Origin: Treponema sp.
GTDB taxonomy: Bacteria > Spirochaetota > Spirochaetia > Treponematales > Treponemataceae
Assembly: GCA_017476165.1 (NCBI GenBank)
Contig: JAFVDR010000003.1
Location: 1-33,463, forward strand
Direction of reading: 5' to 3'
DNA length: 33,463 nucleotides
Positions 1 to 8,001 of this stretch are shown here, piece by piece. The notes under the pieces are model-generated. The model did no database searches. It worked only from the letters and a program-made list of their open reading frames with translations, and was not told where the DNA came from. Position numbers and translations under genes: made by a program. Within the stretch, counting starts at the first letter, position 1, and every line of letters starts with the position of its first letter.

Positions 1-1
1 A

Positions 2-886
2 AGCTTTATCTACCTGAGCCTTCCGTTTGCGGGAGTGTACTGCTGGGCAAACGACGTGTATTGCAAGGAAATTCCCACGGACTACAACGACAGCTTTCGG
101 GGAATGTCTCTGAATTTCTGCACGGACGGTGGATGCGAGGTTTCTCTGTTCAACGGAAACTATGTCTATGTACGCAAAGGCATTTTAAGCATAGACACGA
201 GCGCGACAAAGACTGCTCATCACTATCCGTCTTCTCGCTACAAGGGACTTGAAATCATTTTTACACTCGATGGCTTTGGACCTGATTATACACCATGCCC
301 TAGGGAGCTTCTTGCCATAGGCTTTAATCCGCACGCATTCCTAAAGGAACTTGAAGAAAAATCTACGCACGGAAGCTTTCTTGCCATTCCTGGTGAGCTG
401 TGGCAGAGAAAAGCTTCCCGACTGGCAGACCATCTTATTTCACAGGACATTTCTATAGAAGAAATTCGTTTTTACCTTATGGAGCTGTTGTTTCTGCTTG
501 CAAAGGAAAGCTGCCAATTAAAGCCTGCCGGCATAGGCTCGGTTTCAAAGGGGCAGCGTAAAATCGCTGCTGAAGCTGAGCGGATTGCCACACAGGACTT
601 GTCGCAGCGAATCACCGTAGAAGAGCTTGCAAAGCAATTCAAGATAAGTCCTTCATCATTAAAGAAGTATTTCTCGCAGGTATACGGAATGTCTTTTTCA
701 ACATACCTTCACAAGCTCAGAATGGAAACTGCGGCAGCCCTTGCCTCTGAGGGAACGCACACCATCGGGGAGATTGCCGAACGGACTGGCTATCAAAGTC
801 AGAGCAAGTTCGGCACTGCTTTTAGGGAATATTTTGGAAAGACTCCTTTGGAATTCAAGCGGCTTCAGACAGTTTCATCCTCATAG
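2..886 (+). CDS. AraC-family transcriptional regulator (5' end outside window)
   Basis: A DNA-binding regulator of the AraC/XylS family. The reading frame is open to the left edge of the window, so the GTG at 35 is probably internal and the true start lies upstream. The last 100 residues or so carry the two helix-turn-helix motifs of the family: the first around ITVEELAKQFKISPSSLKKY and the second around HTIGEIAERTGYQSQSKF, followed by the usual FREYFGKTPLEFK ending. The N-terminal part is an effector or dimerisation region that I cannot assign. It lies 144 bp upstream of feoA on the same strand, so it may regulate the iron-uptake operon. That link rests only on position. Confidence 0.88.
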   Translation, partial: SFIYLSLPFAGVYCWANDVYCKEIPTDYNDSFRGMSLNFCTDGGCEVSLFNGNYVYVRKGILSIDTSATKTAHHYPSSRYKGLEIIFTLDGFGPDYTPCPRELLAIGFNPHAFLKELEEKSTHGSFLAIPGELWQRKASRLADHLISQDISIEEIRFYLMELLFLLAKESCQLKPAGIGSVSKGQRKIAAEAERIATQDLSQRITVEELAKQFKISPSSLKKYFSQVYGMSFSTYLHKLRMETAAALASEGTHTIGEIAERTGYQSQSKFGTAFREYFGKTPLEFKRLQTVSSS

Positions 887-949
887 ACAGCTCGCTCGAT
901 TTTGTGTCAAATGGAGCAAAAATAACCGAACGGGCATAGTTCCTGCAAA

Positions 950-965
950 ATAATGGCATTATACT
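950..965 (+). promoter_or_regulatory. Operator-like dyad overlapping the feoA -10 box
   Basis: ATAATG-G-CATTAT (950-962) is a perfect 6-1-6 inverted repeat. It overlaps a good -10 hexamer, TATACT at 960-965. The -35 region is poor, which fits an activated or iron-controlled promoter. The 6-1-6 A/T-rich layout recalls Fur/PerR-type boxes, but it is not a consensus match. Predicted transcription start is near 972. Confidence 0.45.
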
Positions 966-973
966 TGTTACCT

Positions 974-1033
974 GTATGCAACTGCATGGAATAATTCAGA
1001 AGCCATGCACGAAGCATACGTGGAGGACGTATG
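974..1033 (+). promoter_or_regulatory. feoA leader with mutually exclusive hairpins around the start codon
   Basis: Two perfect stems share one strand. Hairpin A: GTATGC (974-979) pairs with GCATAC (1014-1019), enclosing a second stem TGCATGG (983-989) with CCATGCA (1003-1009). Hairpin B: CATACGT (1015-1021) pairs with ACGTATG (1027-1033), which places the Shine-Dalgarno GGAGG in a five-base loop and buries the ATG of feoA in the stem. Both need 1015-1019, so they cannot form together. This is seen directly; its use as a translational switch is inference. Confidence 0.5.
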
Positions 1034-1252
1034 AAGAAGCTGACTGATTTGAAGGCAAACCAAAGCGGACAGGTTGTTTCCGTAAACGGCGATACCCGGT
1101 TTGTAAGCAGGATTACCTCAATAGGAATAACACCCGGATGCAGGCTTACTGTAATAAAGAATGAAAAACGCCGCCCAATCATTGTTTGGGCGCGGGATAC
1201 GATGATTGCCCTGAACAGCAAGGAATGCTCAAACATCGAAGTAGAGGCATAA
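1031..1252 (+). CDS. feoA: FeoA, ferrous iron transport accessory protein
   Basis: Small cytoplasmic SH3-like protein of the Fe(II) uptake system, 73 residues, the normal FeoA length. It opens with a typical MKKLTDLKANQSGQVVSV strand pattern and has the conserved region SRITSIGITPGCRLTV, matching the family's RLxxMGxxPGxxv motif. FeoA is thought to act on the FeoB G-domain. The start ATG at 1031 follows GGAGG at 1022-1026, although the start codon can be enclosed in a hairpin. It is followed 14 bp later by feoB and forms the first gene of a feoA-feoB-feoC-like operon. Confidence 0.92.
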   Translation: MKKLTDLKANQSGQVVSVNGDTRFVSRITSIGITPGCRLTVIKNEKRRPIIVWARDTMIALNSKECSNIEVEA

Positions 1253-1266
1253 GACGAGGAACGGAT

Positions 1267-3303
1267 ATGACGGATAAGAATGAAACAGTAATCGCCCTGC
1301 TTGGGCAGCCAAACTCAGGAAAATCAACACTCTTCAATGCCCTTACAGGCTTGCGTCAGCATGTTGGCAACTGGCCGGGAAAGACAGTAGAAAAAAAGGA
1401 AGGCCAGTTTGAACATAATGGAACAAGATATCTGGTTGCAGATCTTCCAGGAACATACAGCCTTTCTGCCAATTCAGATGAAGAAATCATTACCCGCGAC
1501 TACATTGCCTCTGGAAAGGCTGATGTGGTCTGCATCCTTGCGGACAGCTCGCAGCTGGAACGAAGCCTGTACATGCTTGCAGACTATGCGGGAATCACAA
1601 TTCCGACATTCCTTATTCTCAACATGAGCGATGTTGCCGCAGAACAGGGAAAGGAAATTGATGCTCAGAAAATTGCAGAAAGGCTCGGCATTCCCGTTGT
1701 GCTGTTCTCTGCACAGGATACAAAAATGGACGGACAGTTCTACTCGGCTTTGGAGACGGCACTCTCTCGCAGGACAGTCCTGAACACAGCAAATCTGGAA
1801 GCCAGATACGAAAAAAATAGTGCCTACTCGCAGGTAAAGCCTCTTATTCGGGAAGGAATCATTCCCGGCTATTCGTCAGTGTGGCTTGCTGCAAAAGTTG
1901 TAGAAGGTGACGTCCCCGTTACGGCACGAATCAAGGAGAATCTTGATGCGGAAAGCCGCATCCTGTTTGAGCAAGTTGTCCTTAAGGAAAAGAATGCAGG
2001 ACAAGGCGTACTTTACACTGGAGAATGCAAGTTTTCATGGATTGATGAAATCCTTTCTGGCTCGACACAGACAAAAAAAACTGTTCCTCGCCTTGGCAGG
2101 TTTGACCGGATCATTACCCACAGATTCTGGGGAAAACCTGTCGTTATCCTTACCGTAATACTAGGGCTTATCGCTTCGTTCATTCCGGCCCTTCCATTCA
2201 TGATTGTCGGAAGCGTGTTTGGAAAACTTTCTGTTCCTGTGTCACATCTACTTGCAGAAGTCGGTTGTCCTGTACTCATAACATCCCTTATATGCGATGT
2301 CATTATCCGTTCTGTCGGCTTTATCTGCCAGATGCTCGGCTTTGTCTTTGGCGTAACGCTCGTGTTTGGACTGCTGGAAGAAATCGGTGTCATGGCAAGG
2401 ATTTCTTATGTCTTTGACAATACCATGTCAAAGCTTGGTCTTCAGGGAAAATCCGTCATGCCGTTTCTGGTGAGCTTTGGATGTACCATGGGTGGTGCTG
2501 CAGGAACGCGTGTCATAGACAACTGGGGACAGAAAGTCCTTACGATTGCACTGGCATGGGCTGTCCCCTGTGGAGCTGCATGGTCAATCATTCCCATGCT
2601 TTCGGCCGTATTCTTTGGTGCCTGGGCACCCGTCATCATTGTGGCGATTCTTGTCGTCATGCTCCTTCACATGTGGATTACTGCTCGGATCTTTGGCGGA
2701 AGCCTTGTAAAGAAAGAAGACCGGTACGGCATGATTATGGAGTTGCCTCCCTATCACAGACCAAAGTGGACTGCATTGTTCCGCTACGTTCTTGGACGTA
2801 CAAGGGACACATTCCTGCGAGTGCTCAAGGTTGTCCTTTTGGTTGCATTCGTGTTCTGGCTATTGTCGTTTTCTTCAAGCGGACTCATGGAAAATTCTAT
2901 CATCTACAAGGTGGGAAAGGTAATAGAGCCATTTACAAAGCTGTTTGGAATGAGCTGGCAGCTCTTCATGGCGTTCATTGCTTCCAGTGTAGGAAAAGAA
3001 GGTGCACTAGGAGTTTTGGGAACAATCTTTTCTGGTAGCGGAAGCGCAATCGGCATAGGAACAGTCGTGGGAGAGGGCACGGCGGCAAACATCAACGAGC
3101 TGTTGATTCAGCACGTAACAAAGCCCGAAGCCCTTGCATTCATTTTTGCAATCACATTCAACATGCCGTGCATCGTGGCACTTGCCGCAACTTATCAGGA
3201 GACTCATTCTGCAAAATGGACGGCAGTCATTGCAGTATATTACACAATCATTGCCCTTGTGCTTGCAGGAATTGCATATCATATAGGACTTGCAATTTGG
3301 TAG
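1267..3303 (+). CDS. feoB: FeoB, Fe(II) transporter with N-terminal G-protein domain
   Basis: Inner-membrane ferrous iron transporter of 678 residues. The N-terminal GTPase domain shows G1 GQPNSGKST (residues 13-21), G3 DLPG, and a G4-like NMSD in place of the commoner NxxD forms. A spacer leads to a membrane region with many hydrophobic segments, including the conserved SFGCTMGGAAGTRV and SSVGKEGALGVLG stretches of the gate regions. The frame extends upstream to 1186, but the ATG at 1267 is preferred: it is preceded by GAGGA and gives the usual short lead into the P-loop, while the upstream start would overlap feoA. The gene is slightly shorter than the E. coli protein but full length for the family. 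Confidence 0.95.
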   Translation: MTDKNETVIALLGQPNSGKSTLFNALTGLRQHVGNWPGKTVEKKEGQFEHNGTRYLVADLPGTYSLSANSDEEIITRDYIASGKADVVCILADSSQLERSLYMLADYAGITIPTFLILNMSDVAAEQGKEIDAQKIAERLGIPVVLFSAQDTKMDGQFYSALETALSRRTVLNTANLEARYEKNSAYSQVKPLIREGIIPGYSSVWLAAKVVEGDVPVTARIKENLDAESRILFEQVVLKEKNAGQGVLYTGECKFSWIDEILSGSTQTKKTVPRLGRFDRIITHRFWGKPVVILTVILGLIASFIPALPFMIVGSVFGKLSVPVSHLLAEVGCPVLITSLICDVIIRSVGFICQMLGFVFGVTLVFGLLEEIGVMARISYVFDNTMSKLGLQGKSVMPFLVSFGCTMGGAAGTRVIDNWGQKVLTIALAWAVPCGAAWSIIPMLSAVFFGAWAPVIIVAILVVMLLHMWITARIFGGSLVKKEDRYGMIMELPPYHRPKWTALFRYVLGRTRDTFLRVLKVVLLVAFVFWLLSFSSSGLMENSIIYKVGKVIEPFTKLFGMSWQLFMAFIASSVGKEGALGVLGTIFSGSGSAIGIGTVVGEGTAANINELLIQHVTKPEALAFIFAITFNMPCIVALAATYQETHSAKWTAVIAVYYTIIALVLAGIAYHIGLAIW

Positions 3304-3311
3304 GATAAACC

Positions 3312-3632
3312 ATGGAAGAGCTTCTGAACCTTTTAAAAGATGGTCAGTCAAGGACAGTTGAGATTCTTGCCGCAGAGCTAAAGACTTCTACCGAAGACAT
3401 CTTGCGCCGACTGGATTTTTTGGAGCGTATGGGAATGATTCGCCGTGTGTTCCTGAATGGGCAGCACGATATGCCGCACAGTGGGGCGCACTCCGTGCAA
3501 CATGCCGGCACGGAAACCTGTTCTGCCTCTCGGCACTCATGTTCTGGCTGCTCGGGTTGCAGTAAAGGCTGTCTTCTCGAAGGAGGCTTTGCACACATGG
3601 GCGAGCTTTGGGAAGTTGTCGTACCAAAATGA
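3312..3632 (+). CDS. FeoC-like winged-helix protein with C-terminal cysteine cluster
   Basis: A 106-residue protein starting 8 bp after feoB. Residues 1-45 form a winged-helix domain (LLKDGQSRTVEILAAELK, then DILRRLDFLERMGMIRRV) as in FeoC/MarR-like Feo accessory proteins. The middle is rich in His and Cys and ends in a dense cluster, CSGCSGCSKGC, plus further cysteines. In FeoC such cysteines can bind an iron-sulfur cluster and sense oxygen or iron. Here the cluster is larger than the four-cysteine set of enterobacterial FeoC. The position as third gene of the operon supports the call. The exact cofactor is unknown. Confidence 0.78.
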   Translation: MEELLNLLKDGQSRTVEILAAELKTSTEDILRRLDFLERMGMIRRVFLNGQHDMPHSGAHSVQHAGTETCSASRHSCSGCSGCSKGCLLEGGFAHMGELWEVVVPK

Positions 3633-3633
3633 T

Positions 3634-3663
3634 AAATGTCAAAATGACAAATGTCAAAATGAC
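3634..3663 (+). repeat. Two tandem 15-bp copies after feoC-like gene
   Basis: AAATGTCAAAATGAC occurs twice head to tail, starting just after the feoC-like stop codon. Each unit contains TGTCA and TGAC, so the repeat also forms small hairpins (TGTCA-AAA-TGACA). It lies between the stop codon and the terminator. No function is evident. Confidence 0.6.
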
Positions 3664-3690
3664 AATAGAAGTCTTGCAGGGTGAGCAATA

Positions 3691-3724
3691 AAAAAACTCC
3701 TTCCACTAGGAAGGAGTTTTTTTT
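3691..3724. terminator. Bidirectional intrinsic terminator between feo operon and ppdK
   Basis: A perfect 14-bp stem (3691-3704 with 3709-3722) around the four-base loop ACTA. It has an A run on the left and a T run on the right, so it works as a terminator in both directions. It serves the convergent feo operon (+) and ppdK (-). Confidence 0.92.
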
Positions 3725-3814
3725 ATGACCAGCCATGCATTCAGGAACACATCGGATGTAATTCAAGACATGTTCCCTCGTGAATTCATCAAAGATCAGT
3801 TCCTTGATGATGTC

Positions 3815-6634
3815 TTATTTCTTTGACTTCTTTGTTGTCGTTTTGGCTGTAGACTTTGCAGCTGTCTTTTTAGCTGTTGTCTTTGCAGTTGCCTTTTTTG
3901 CTGTTTTTTTTTCAGCGGCAGCAGGAGCAGCAGCTTTCTTTGCAGCAGCATTTGCCTTGATTACAGCCTGTGCACCAGCGAGACGTGCTGCTGGTACGCG
4001 GAATGGAGAACAAGAAACATAGTTGAGTCCGAGCTTGTAGCACAATTCGATAGAAGCAGGATCTCCACCGTGCTCACCACAGATGCCGAGGTGCAGGTTG
4101 TTCTTTACGGAACGACCCTTTTCTTCTGCAAGACCAATCATTACGCCAACACCGTCTTCGTCGAGTGTCTTGAATGGGTCAGAGAAGAGAACCTTCTGAT
4201 CAAGGTAAGAATCGATGAACTTAGAGTAGTCATCACGGCTAAAGCCGAATGTTGTCTGAGTAAGGTCATTCGTACCGAATGAGAAGAAGTCTGCATATTC
4301 TGCAATCTTGTCAGCTGTAGCAGCTGCACGTGGGAATTCAATCATAGAACCAATCTGGAACTTGAGATTTGTTCCCTTCTTTTCGTTTACAGCAGCAATG
4401 ACAGCTTCTGCCTGTTCGCGAATCTGCTTCAATTCTGCGAATGCTGTTACGTTAGGGATCATGATGCGAACATCGTGCTTGAGTCCCTTCTTTTCTGCTT
4501 CTGCTGTTGCAAGAGCAATAGCTTCAACCTGCATTTCGTAGATTTCTGGATATGTGATTGCAAGACGGCATCCGCGGTGTCCGAGCATTGGGTTGTGTTC
4601 GTTCAACTCTGCGTACTTTGCTTCAATCTTTGCTACGTCATATCCGAGCTTGTTTGCAAGAGCCTGTGCTTCTTCTTTTGTTGCTGCCTGGATGAACTCG
4701 TTGAGAGGTGGGTCAAGCAGACGGATTGTTACAGGGCGTCCTTCCATTGTCTTGATGATGCCAAAGAAGTCATCCTTCTGGAGAGGAAGAATCTTTTTAA
4801 GGTTTTCCTTGCGCTCTTCTGTGTTTTCAGAAAGAATCATCTTCTGGAAAGAAGAAAGCTTTGGTTCTTCAAAGAACATGTGTTCTGTACGGCAGAGACC
4901 GATACCTGCAGCACCAAAGCGGAATGCCTGAGGAGCTTCGTTCTGTTCTGCATTTGCAAGAACTTCGAAACCGTTTACCTTTTTGCCGGAAGCTGTTACG
5001 CGCTTAGAAGAAGCACGAACTTCGTCTGCCCAGCCAAGGAATGTTTCGAGGTCACCGGAAACAGAAGCTGGAGTTACAGGGAGTTCCTCACCGTATACTC
5101 TACCTGTTGAACCGTCGATGGAAATGACATCTCCCTTAACGAACTTCTTTCCGCCGATTGTTACTTCGTCTTTTCCTGTGAATACAACTGCTGCACAACC
5201 ACAAACACAAGGAGTACCCATACCGCGGGCAACAACAGCTGCGTGTGATGTACGTCCACCAGTAGAAGTAAGGATTCCTTCTGCAACATACATTCCTTCG
5301 ATGTCATCTGGAGATGTTTCCTTGCGAACGAGCATTACCTTCTTGCCGGCCTTGCTCCATTCAACAGCTTCTTCTGCAGTGAATACAATCTGACCACAAC
5401 CTGCTCCAGGAGAAGCGTTCAAAGCTTCTGCGATTGGAGTTGCAGCCTTGAGTGCCTTTGCATCAAACTGTGGGTGCAAGAGCTGATCGAGCTGATCTGG
5501 CTTTACGCGAAGAAGAGCTTCTTCCTTCTTGATGAGTTTTTCTGCAACCATGTCTACAGCCATCTTTACAGCTGCTGGACCTGTACGCTTACCGTTGCGG
5601 CACTGGAGCATGTAGAGTTTTCCTTCCTGAACGGTGAACTCCATGTCCTGCATGTCGCGGTAGTGCTTTTCGAGGCGGTTGCGGATCTTTGTGATTTCAG
5701 CGAAGATTTTTGGCTGCTGCTTTTCAAGTGCAGAAATATCCATTGGTGTGCGGATACCAGCAACAACGTCTTCACCCTGTGCATTGATGAGGTATTCTGC
5801 CATAAAGTGGTTTTCACCAGTTGATGGGTCACGGCTGAATGCAACACCTGTTCCAGATGTATCGCCCATGTTGCCGAATACCATAGCCATAACTGTTACG
5901 GCTGTTCCCTTGATTACCCGTTCGTCAATGTTGTTGAGCTTGCGGTATGTAATGGCACGTGGATTCATCCATGAACCGAATACTGCACCGATGGCACCCC
6001 ACATCTGCTTCTGTGGATCCTGTGGGAAATCTTCACCCTTTTCCTTTTTGTACATTACCTTGTACTTTGAAACGATTTCCTGAAGTTCTTCAGCTGTGAG
6101 CTCTGTGTCTTCCTTGATTCCGCGGTGTGACTTTACTTCTGCAATGATTTCTTCAAACTTATCATGATCAACACCCATAGCAACGTTACCGTACATCTGA
6201 ATGAAGCGGCGGTAAGCATCCCATGCGAAACGAGGGTTGTTTGTCTTGTTTGCAAGACCAAGAACTGATTTGTCGTTAAGACCAAGGTTGAGGATTGTAT
6301 CCATCATTCCAGGCATAGATTCGGCAGCACCAGAGCGAACTGAAACAAGGAGAGGATCCTTTTCATCGCCGAGTTTTTTACCCATTGACTTTTCAAGCTT
6401 TGAAAGGTACTTTGCTACTTCTGTATCAAGACCTGCAGGATATTTCTTGCCGAGCTTGTAGTATTCCTGACAAACGTCGATAGAAATAGTAAATCCTGAA
6501 GGAACAGGTAAACTCAAAGGTTTCTTTGCCATCTGTGCAAGGTTGGCTCCTTTTCCGCCGAGTAATGGACGCATTGTTTCATCGCCTTCTGCGTCGCCAT
6601 CACCAAAATAATAAACATATTTGGTCTTAGCCAT
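3815..6634 (-). CDS. ppdK: Pyruvate, phosphate dikinase with Lys/Ala-rich C-terminal tail
   Basis: Interconverts pyruvate, ATP and Pi with phosphoenolpyruvate, AMP and PPi. In anaerobes with PPi-linked glycolysis it often runs toward pyruvate. The N-terminal nucleotide-binding domain shows LLGGKGANLAQM (residues 24-35). The central phosphohistidine domain has GGRTSHAAVVARGMGTPC with the catalytic His at 464. The C-terminal PEP/pyruvate barrel ends in the conserved VSCSPFRVPAARLAGAQA with its catalytic Cys. After this the protein should stop. Instead about 45 more residues follow (895-939), made almost only of Ala, Lys and Thr, like a histone H1 tail. The start has a strong GGAGGAC ribosome site. 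Transcribed alone from its own promoter, with a shared terminator. Confidence 0.97.
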   Translation of the reverse strand: MAKTKYVYYFGDGDAEGDETMRPLLGGKGANLAQMAKKPLSLPVPSGFTISIDVCQEYYKLGKKYPAGLDTEVAKYLSKLEKSMGKKLGDEKDPLLVSVRSGAAESMPGMMDTILNLGLNDKSVLGLANKTNNPRFAWDAYRRFIQMYGNVAMGVDHDKFEEIIAEVKSHRGIKEDTELTAEELQEIVSKYKVMYKKEKGEDFPQDPQKQMWGAIGAVFGSWMNPRAITYRKLNNIDERVIKGTAVTVMAMVFGNMGDTSGTGVAFSRDPSTGENHFMAEYLINAQGEDVVAGIRTPMDISALEKQQPKIFAEITKIRNRLEKHYRDMQDMEFTVQEGKLYMLQCRNGKRTGPAAVKMAVDMVAEKLIKKEEALLRVKPDQLDQLLHPQFDAKALKAATPIAEALNASPGAGCGQIVFTAEEAVEWSKAGKKVMLVRKETSPDDIEGMYVAEGILTSTGGRTSHAAVVARGMGTPCVCGCAAVVFTGKDEVTIGGKKFVKGDVISIDGSTGRVYGEELPVTPASVSGDLETFLGWADEVRASSKRVTASGKKVNGFEVLANAEQNEAPQAFRFGAAGIGLCRTEHMFFEEPKLSSFQKMILSENTEERKENLKKILPLQKDDFFGIIKTMEGRPVTIRLLDPPLNEFIQAATKEEAQALANKLGYDVAKIEAKYAELNEHNPMLGHRGCRLAITYPEIYEMQVEAIALATAEAEKKGLKHDVRIMIPNVTAFAELKQIREQAEAVIAAVNEKKGTNLKFQIGSMIEFPRAAATADKIAEYADFFSFGTNDLTQTTFGFSRDDYSKFIDSYLDQKVLFSDPFKTLDEDGVGVMIGLAEEKGRSVKNNLHLGICGEHGGDPASIELCYKLGLNYVSCSPFRVPAARLAGAQAVIKANAAAKKAAAPAAAEKKTAKKATAKTTAKKTAAKSTAKTTTKKSKK

Positions 6635-6664
6635 TAATGTCCTCCATATATATATGTAAAAATC

Positions 6665-6693
6665 AGTATATCTTTAAAATGTTTTGCCGTCAA
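6665..6693 (-). promoter_or_regulatory. Sigma-70-type promoter for ppdK
   Basis: On the minus strand, TTGACG (6693-6688), a 17-bp spacer, and TATACT (6670-6665). It lies about 30 bp upstream of the ppdK start codon, leaving a short leader that contains the ribosome binding site. Confidence 0.75.
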
Positions 6694-6711
6694 CGGAAAG
6701 TGCTTCAACTT

Positions 6712-6746
6712 TGCAAAAAACTGCATGAATAAAAGGTTTTTGCAGT
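6712..6746 (-). terminator. Probable terminator after the HNH endonuclease gene
   Basis: Read on the minus strand, ACTGCA (6746-6741) pairs with TGCAGT (6725-6720) and is followed directly by a run of Ts (6720-6715). An alternative pairing of TGCAAAAA with TTTTTGCA also exists in the same segment. It lies about 30 bp after the endonuclease stop codon and ahead of the ppdK promoter. Confidence 0.5.
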
Positions 6747-6777
6747 GTGCAAGGAGGGGGGCGAGCATCCTATAGTT

Positions 6778-8001
6778 CTATTGTTTTGCAGGCATATTGA
6801 AATCTATGCCTGTAATTACAGAATTGAAATCATTTTCGGTAAGGCTTTCAAAATAATCTGTTTTGAATCCTGTATCCAAGACATACATAAAATCATCGAA
6901 ATGATAGATGACAGGTTCTCCGTGATTTTCAAGGATATTGTTTCGTATGCTATTTGTTTTATTGATGAGGCAGACATATTGATAGTCCTTGTCGATTTTC
7001 TGGGTATTGCCGTTCGGATGTGCTTTTTGCAAGTGCTGCCCACTTGTAATGGCAATGAGGTTTTCAAGATATTCTGCAATTTCCTTGAATTGGTTTTTGG
7101 GGAAAATATGGTGCATGTGTGTTGCCACTTCTCCAATGGAATATCTGTCCGTTATTTCAGACTTTCCCTCGTTATATGTATCATTGAATTTTTTAAGGTA
7201 ACGCATAGCCTTGTTTACCCTGTAATCATACGAATTTGACATGTTGCGTATCGGATTAAAATCTCCTCGGGCAATATTTTTTTCTTTTCCTGAATTTATG
7301 TCGCGCCAATTTGCTTTGTTGTACATGAGCATGTCAAATGTAATATTTGTTTTTGACATGTTTCCTCGATAAGTACCTTTTTTGTGGTATTTGCAGGCAA
7401 GGGGATTTAGAACTTTAGCAAAAATGCGACCAGCTTCTACAGTCGTATTTATGGGGGTATACAGTTTACAAAATTCTGTATACTTATCTTTTAGTAATCT
7501 GAAGTTATCCTTTGTCTGTTCGTCAAAGAAAGATGCAAAATAATCCCAAAGTCCACTGTCGTTCAGAGTTTTTTCAATGTAGAGACATAGAAACTCAAAA
7601 GAATTCCGTTCTCGCATAGCGATAAAATCAAGGATGTCTTTCCGTTCCACGGAAAATTGGATTGTATTGTTCACTGTTCCATTTTCTTTTAGTACACCAG
7701 CGGCTGCAAGCATTTTCATAGGTTGCCGAAAGAATTTGTTGTATTCGTCTATGGTTGTATTTCTTGTTGGGTCAGGTTTAACAAATATATAATGAACGCT
7801 TTCCATTGAATATGGTGCATGCCAAACATCAGGTGATTGAAAAAATGTGACGTTGTTTGTGTCTAGATAATTTGTTATGCAGTCTGCAACAAAGCAGACC
7901 TCATCCAATGCACACTTCTGATCTATCCAACGTCCGTTATGACTCTTTCGAATATCATATTCATGATTGTTTATAAACTGAGAGAGGAGGTTTACAGTCA
8001 T
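6778..8001 (-). CDS. Predicted HNH-type restriction endonuclease
   Basis: A 407-residue cytoplasmic protein, predicted to cut unmodified DNA. The C-terminal third holds an HNH-like signature: MHHIFPKNQF (His297, His298), then NLIAITSGQH (Asn314, His323) and KAHPNGNT. The N-terminal 250 residues show no recognisable domain and would hold target recognition. Its ATG overlaps the stop of the upstream methyltransferase by four bases (ATGA), as usual for paired restriction-modification genes. HNH active sites are known for type IIS enzymes of the Eco31I group, whose methylases modify C on one strand and A on the other, as the partner here appears to do. The gene is visibly richer in A+T than its neighbours, suggesting transfer. 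The specificity is unknown. Confidence 0.72.
   Translation of the reverse strand: MTVNLLSQFINNHEYDIRKSHNGRWIDQKCALDEVCFVADCITNYLDTNNVTFFQSPDVWHAPYSMESVHYIFVKPDPTRNTTIDEYNKFFRQPMKMLAAAGVLKENGTVNNTIQFSVERKDILDFIAMRERNSFEFLCLYIEKTLNDSGLWDYFASFFDEQTKDNFRLLKDKYTEFCKLYTPINTTVEAGRIFAKVLNPLACKYHKKGTYRGNMSKTNITFDMLMYNKANWRDINSGKEKNIARGDFNPIRNMSNSYDYRVNKAMRYLKKFNDTYNEGKSEITDRYSIGEVATHMHHIFPKNQFKEIAEYLENLIAITSGQHLQKAHPNGNTQKIDKDYQYVCLINKTNSIRNNILENHGEPVIYHFDDFMYVLDTGFKTDYFESLTENDFNSVITGIDFNMPAKQ

Noticed and set aside
1186-1266. Upstream start of feoB at 1186
   Set aside because: It would overlap feoA in another frame; the ATG at 1267 has a ribosome site and fits the family.
4475-5110. Long plus-strand frame opposite ppdK
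   Set aside because: Antisense shadow of a strongly conserved gene; cysteine- and leucine-rich nonsense with no motif.
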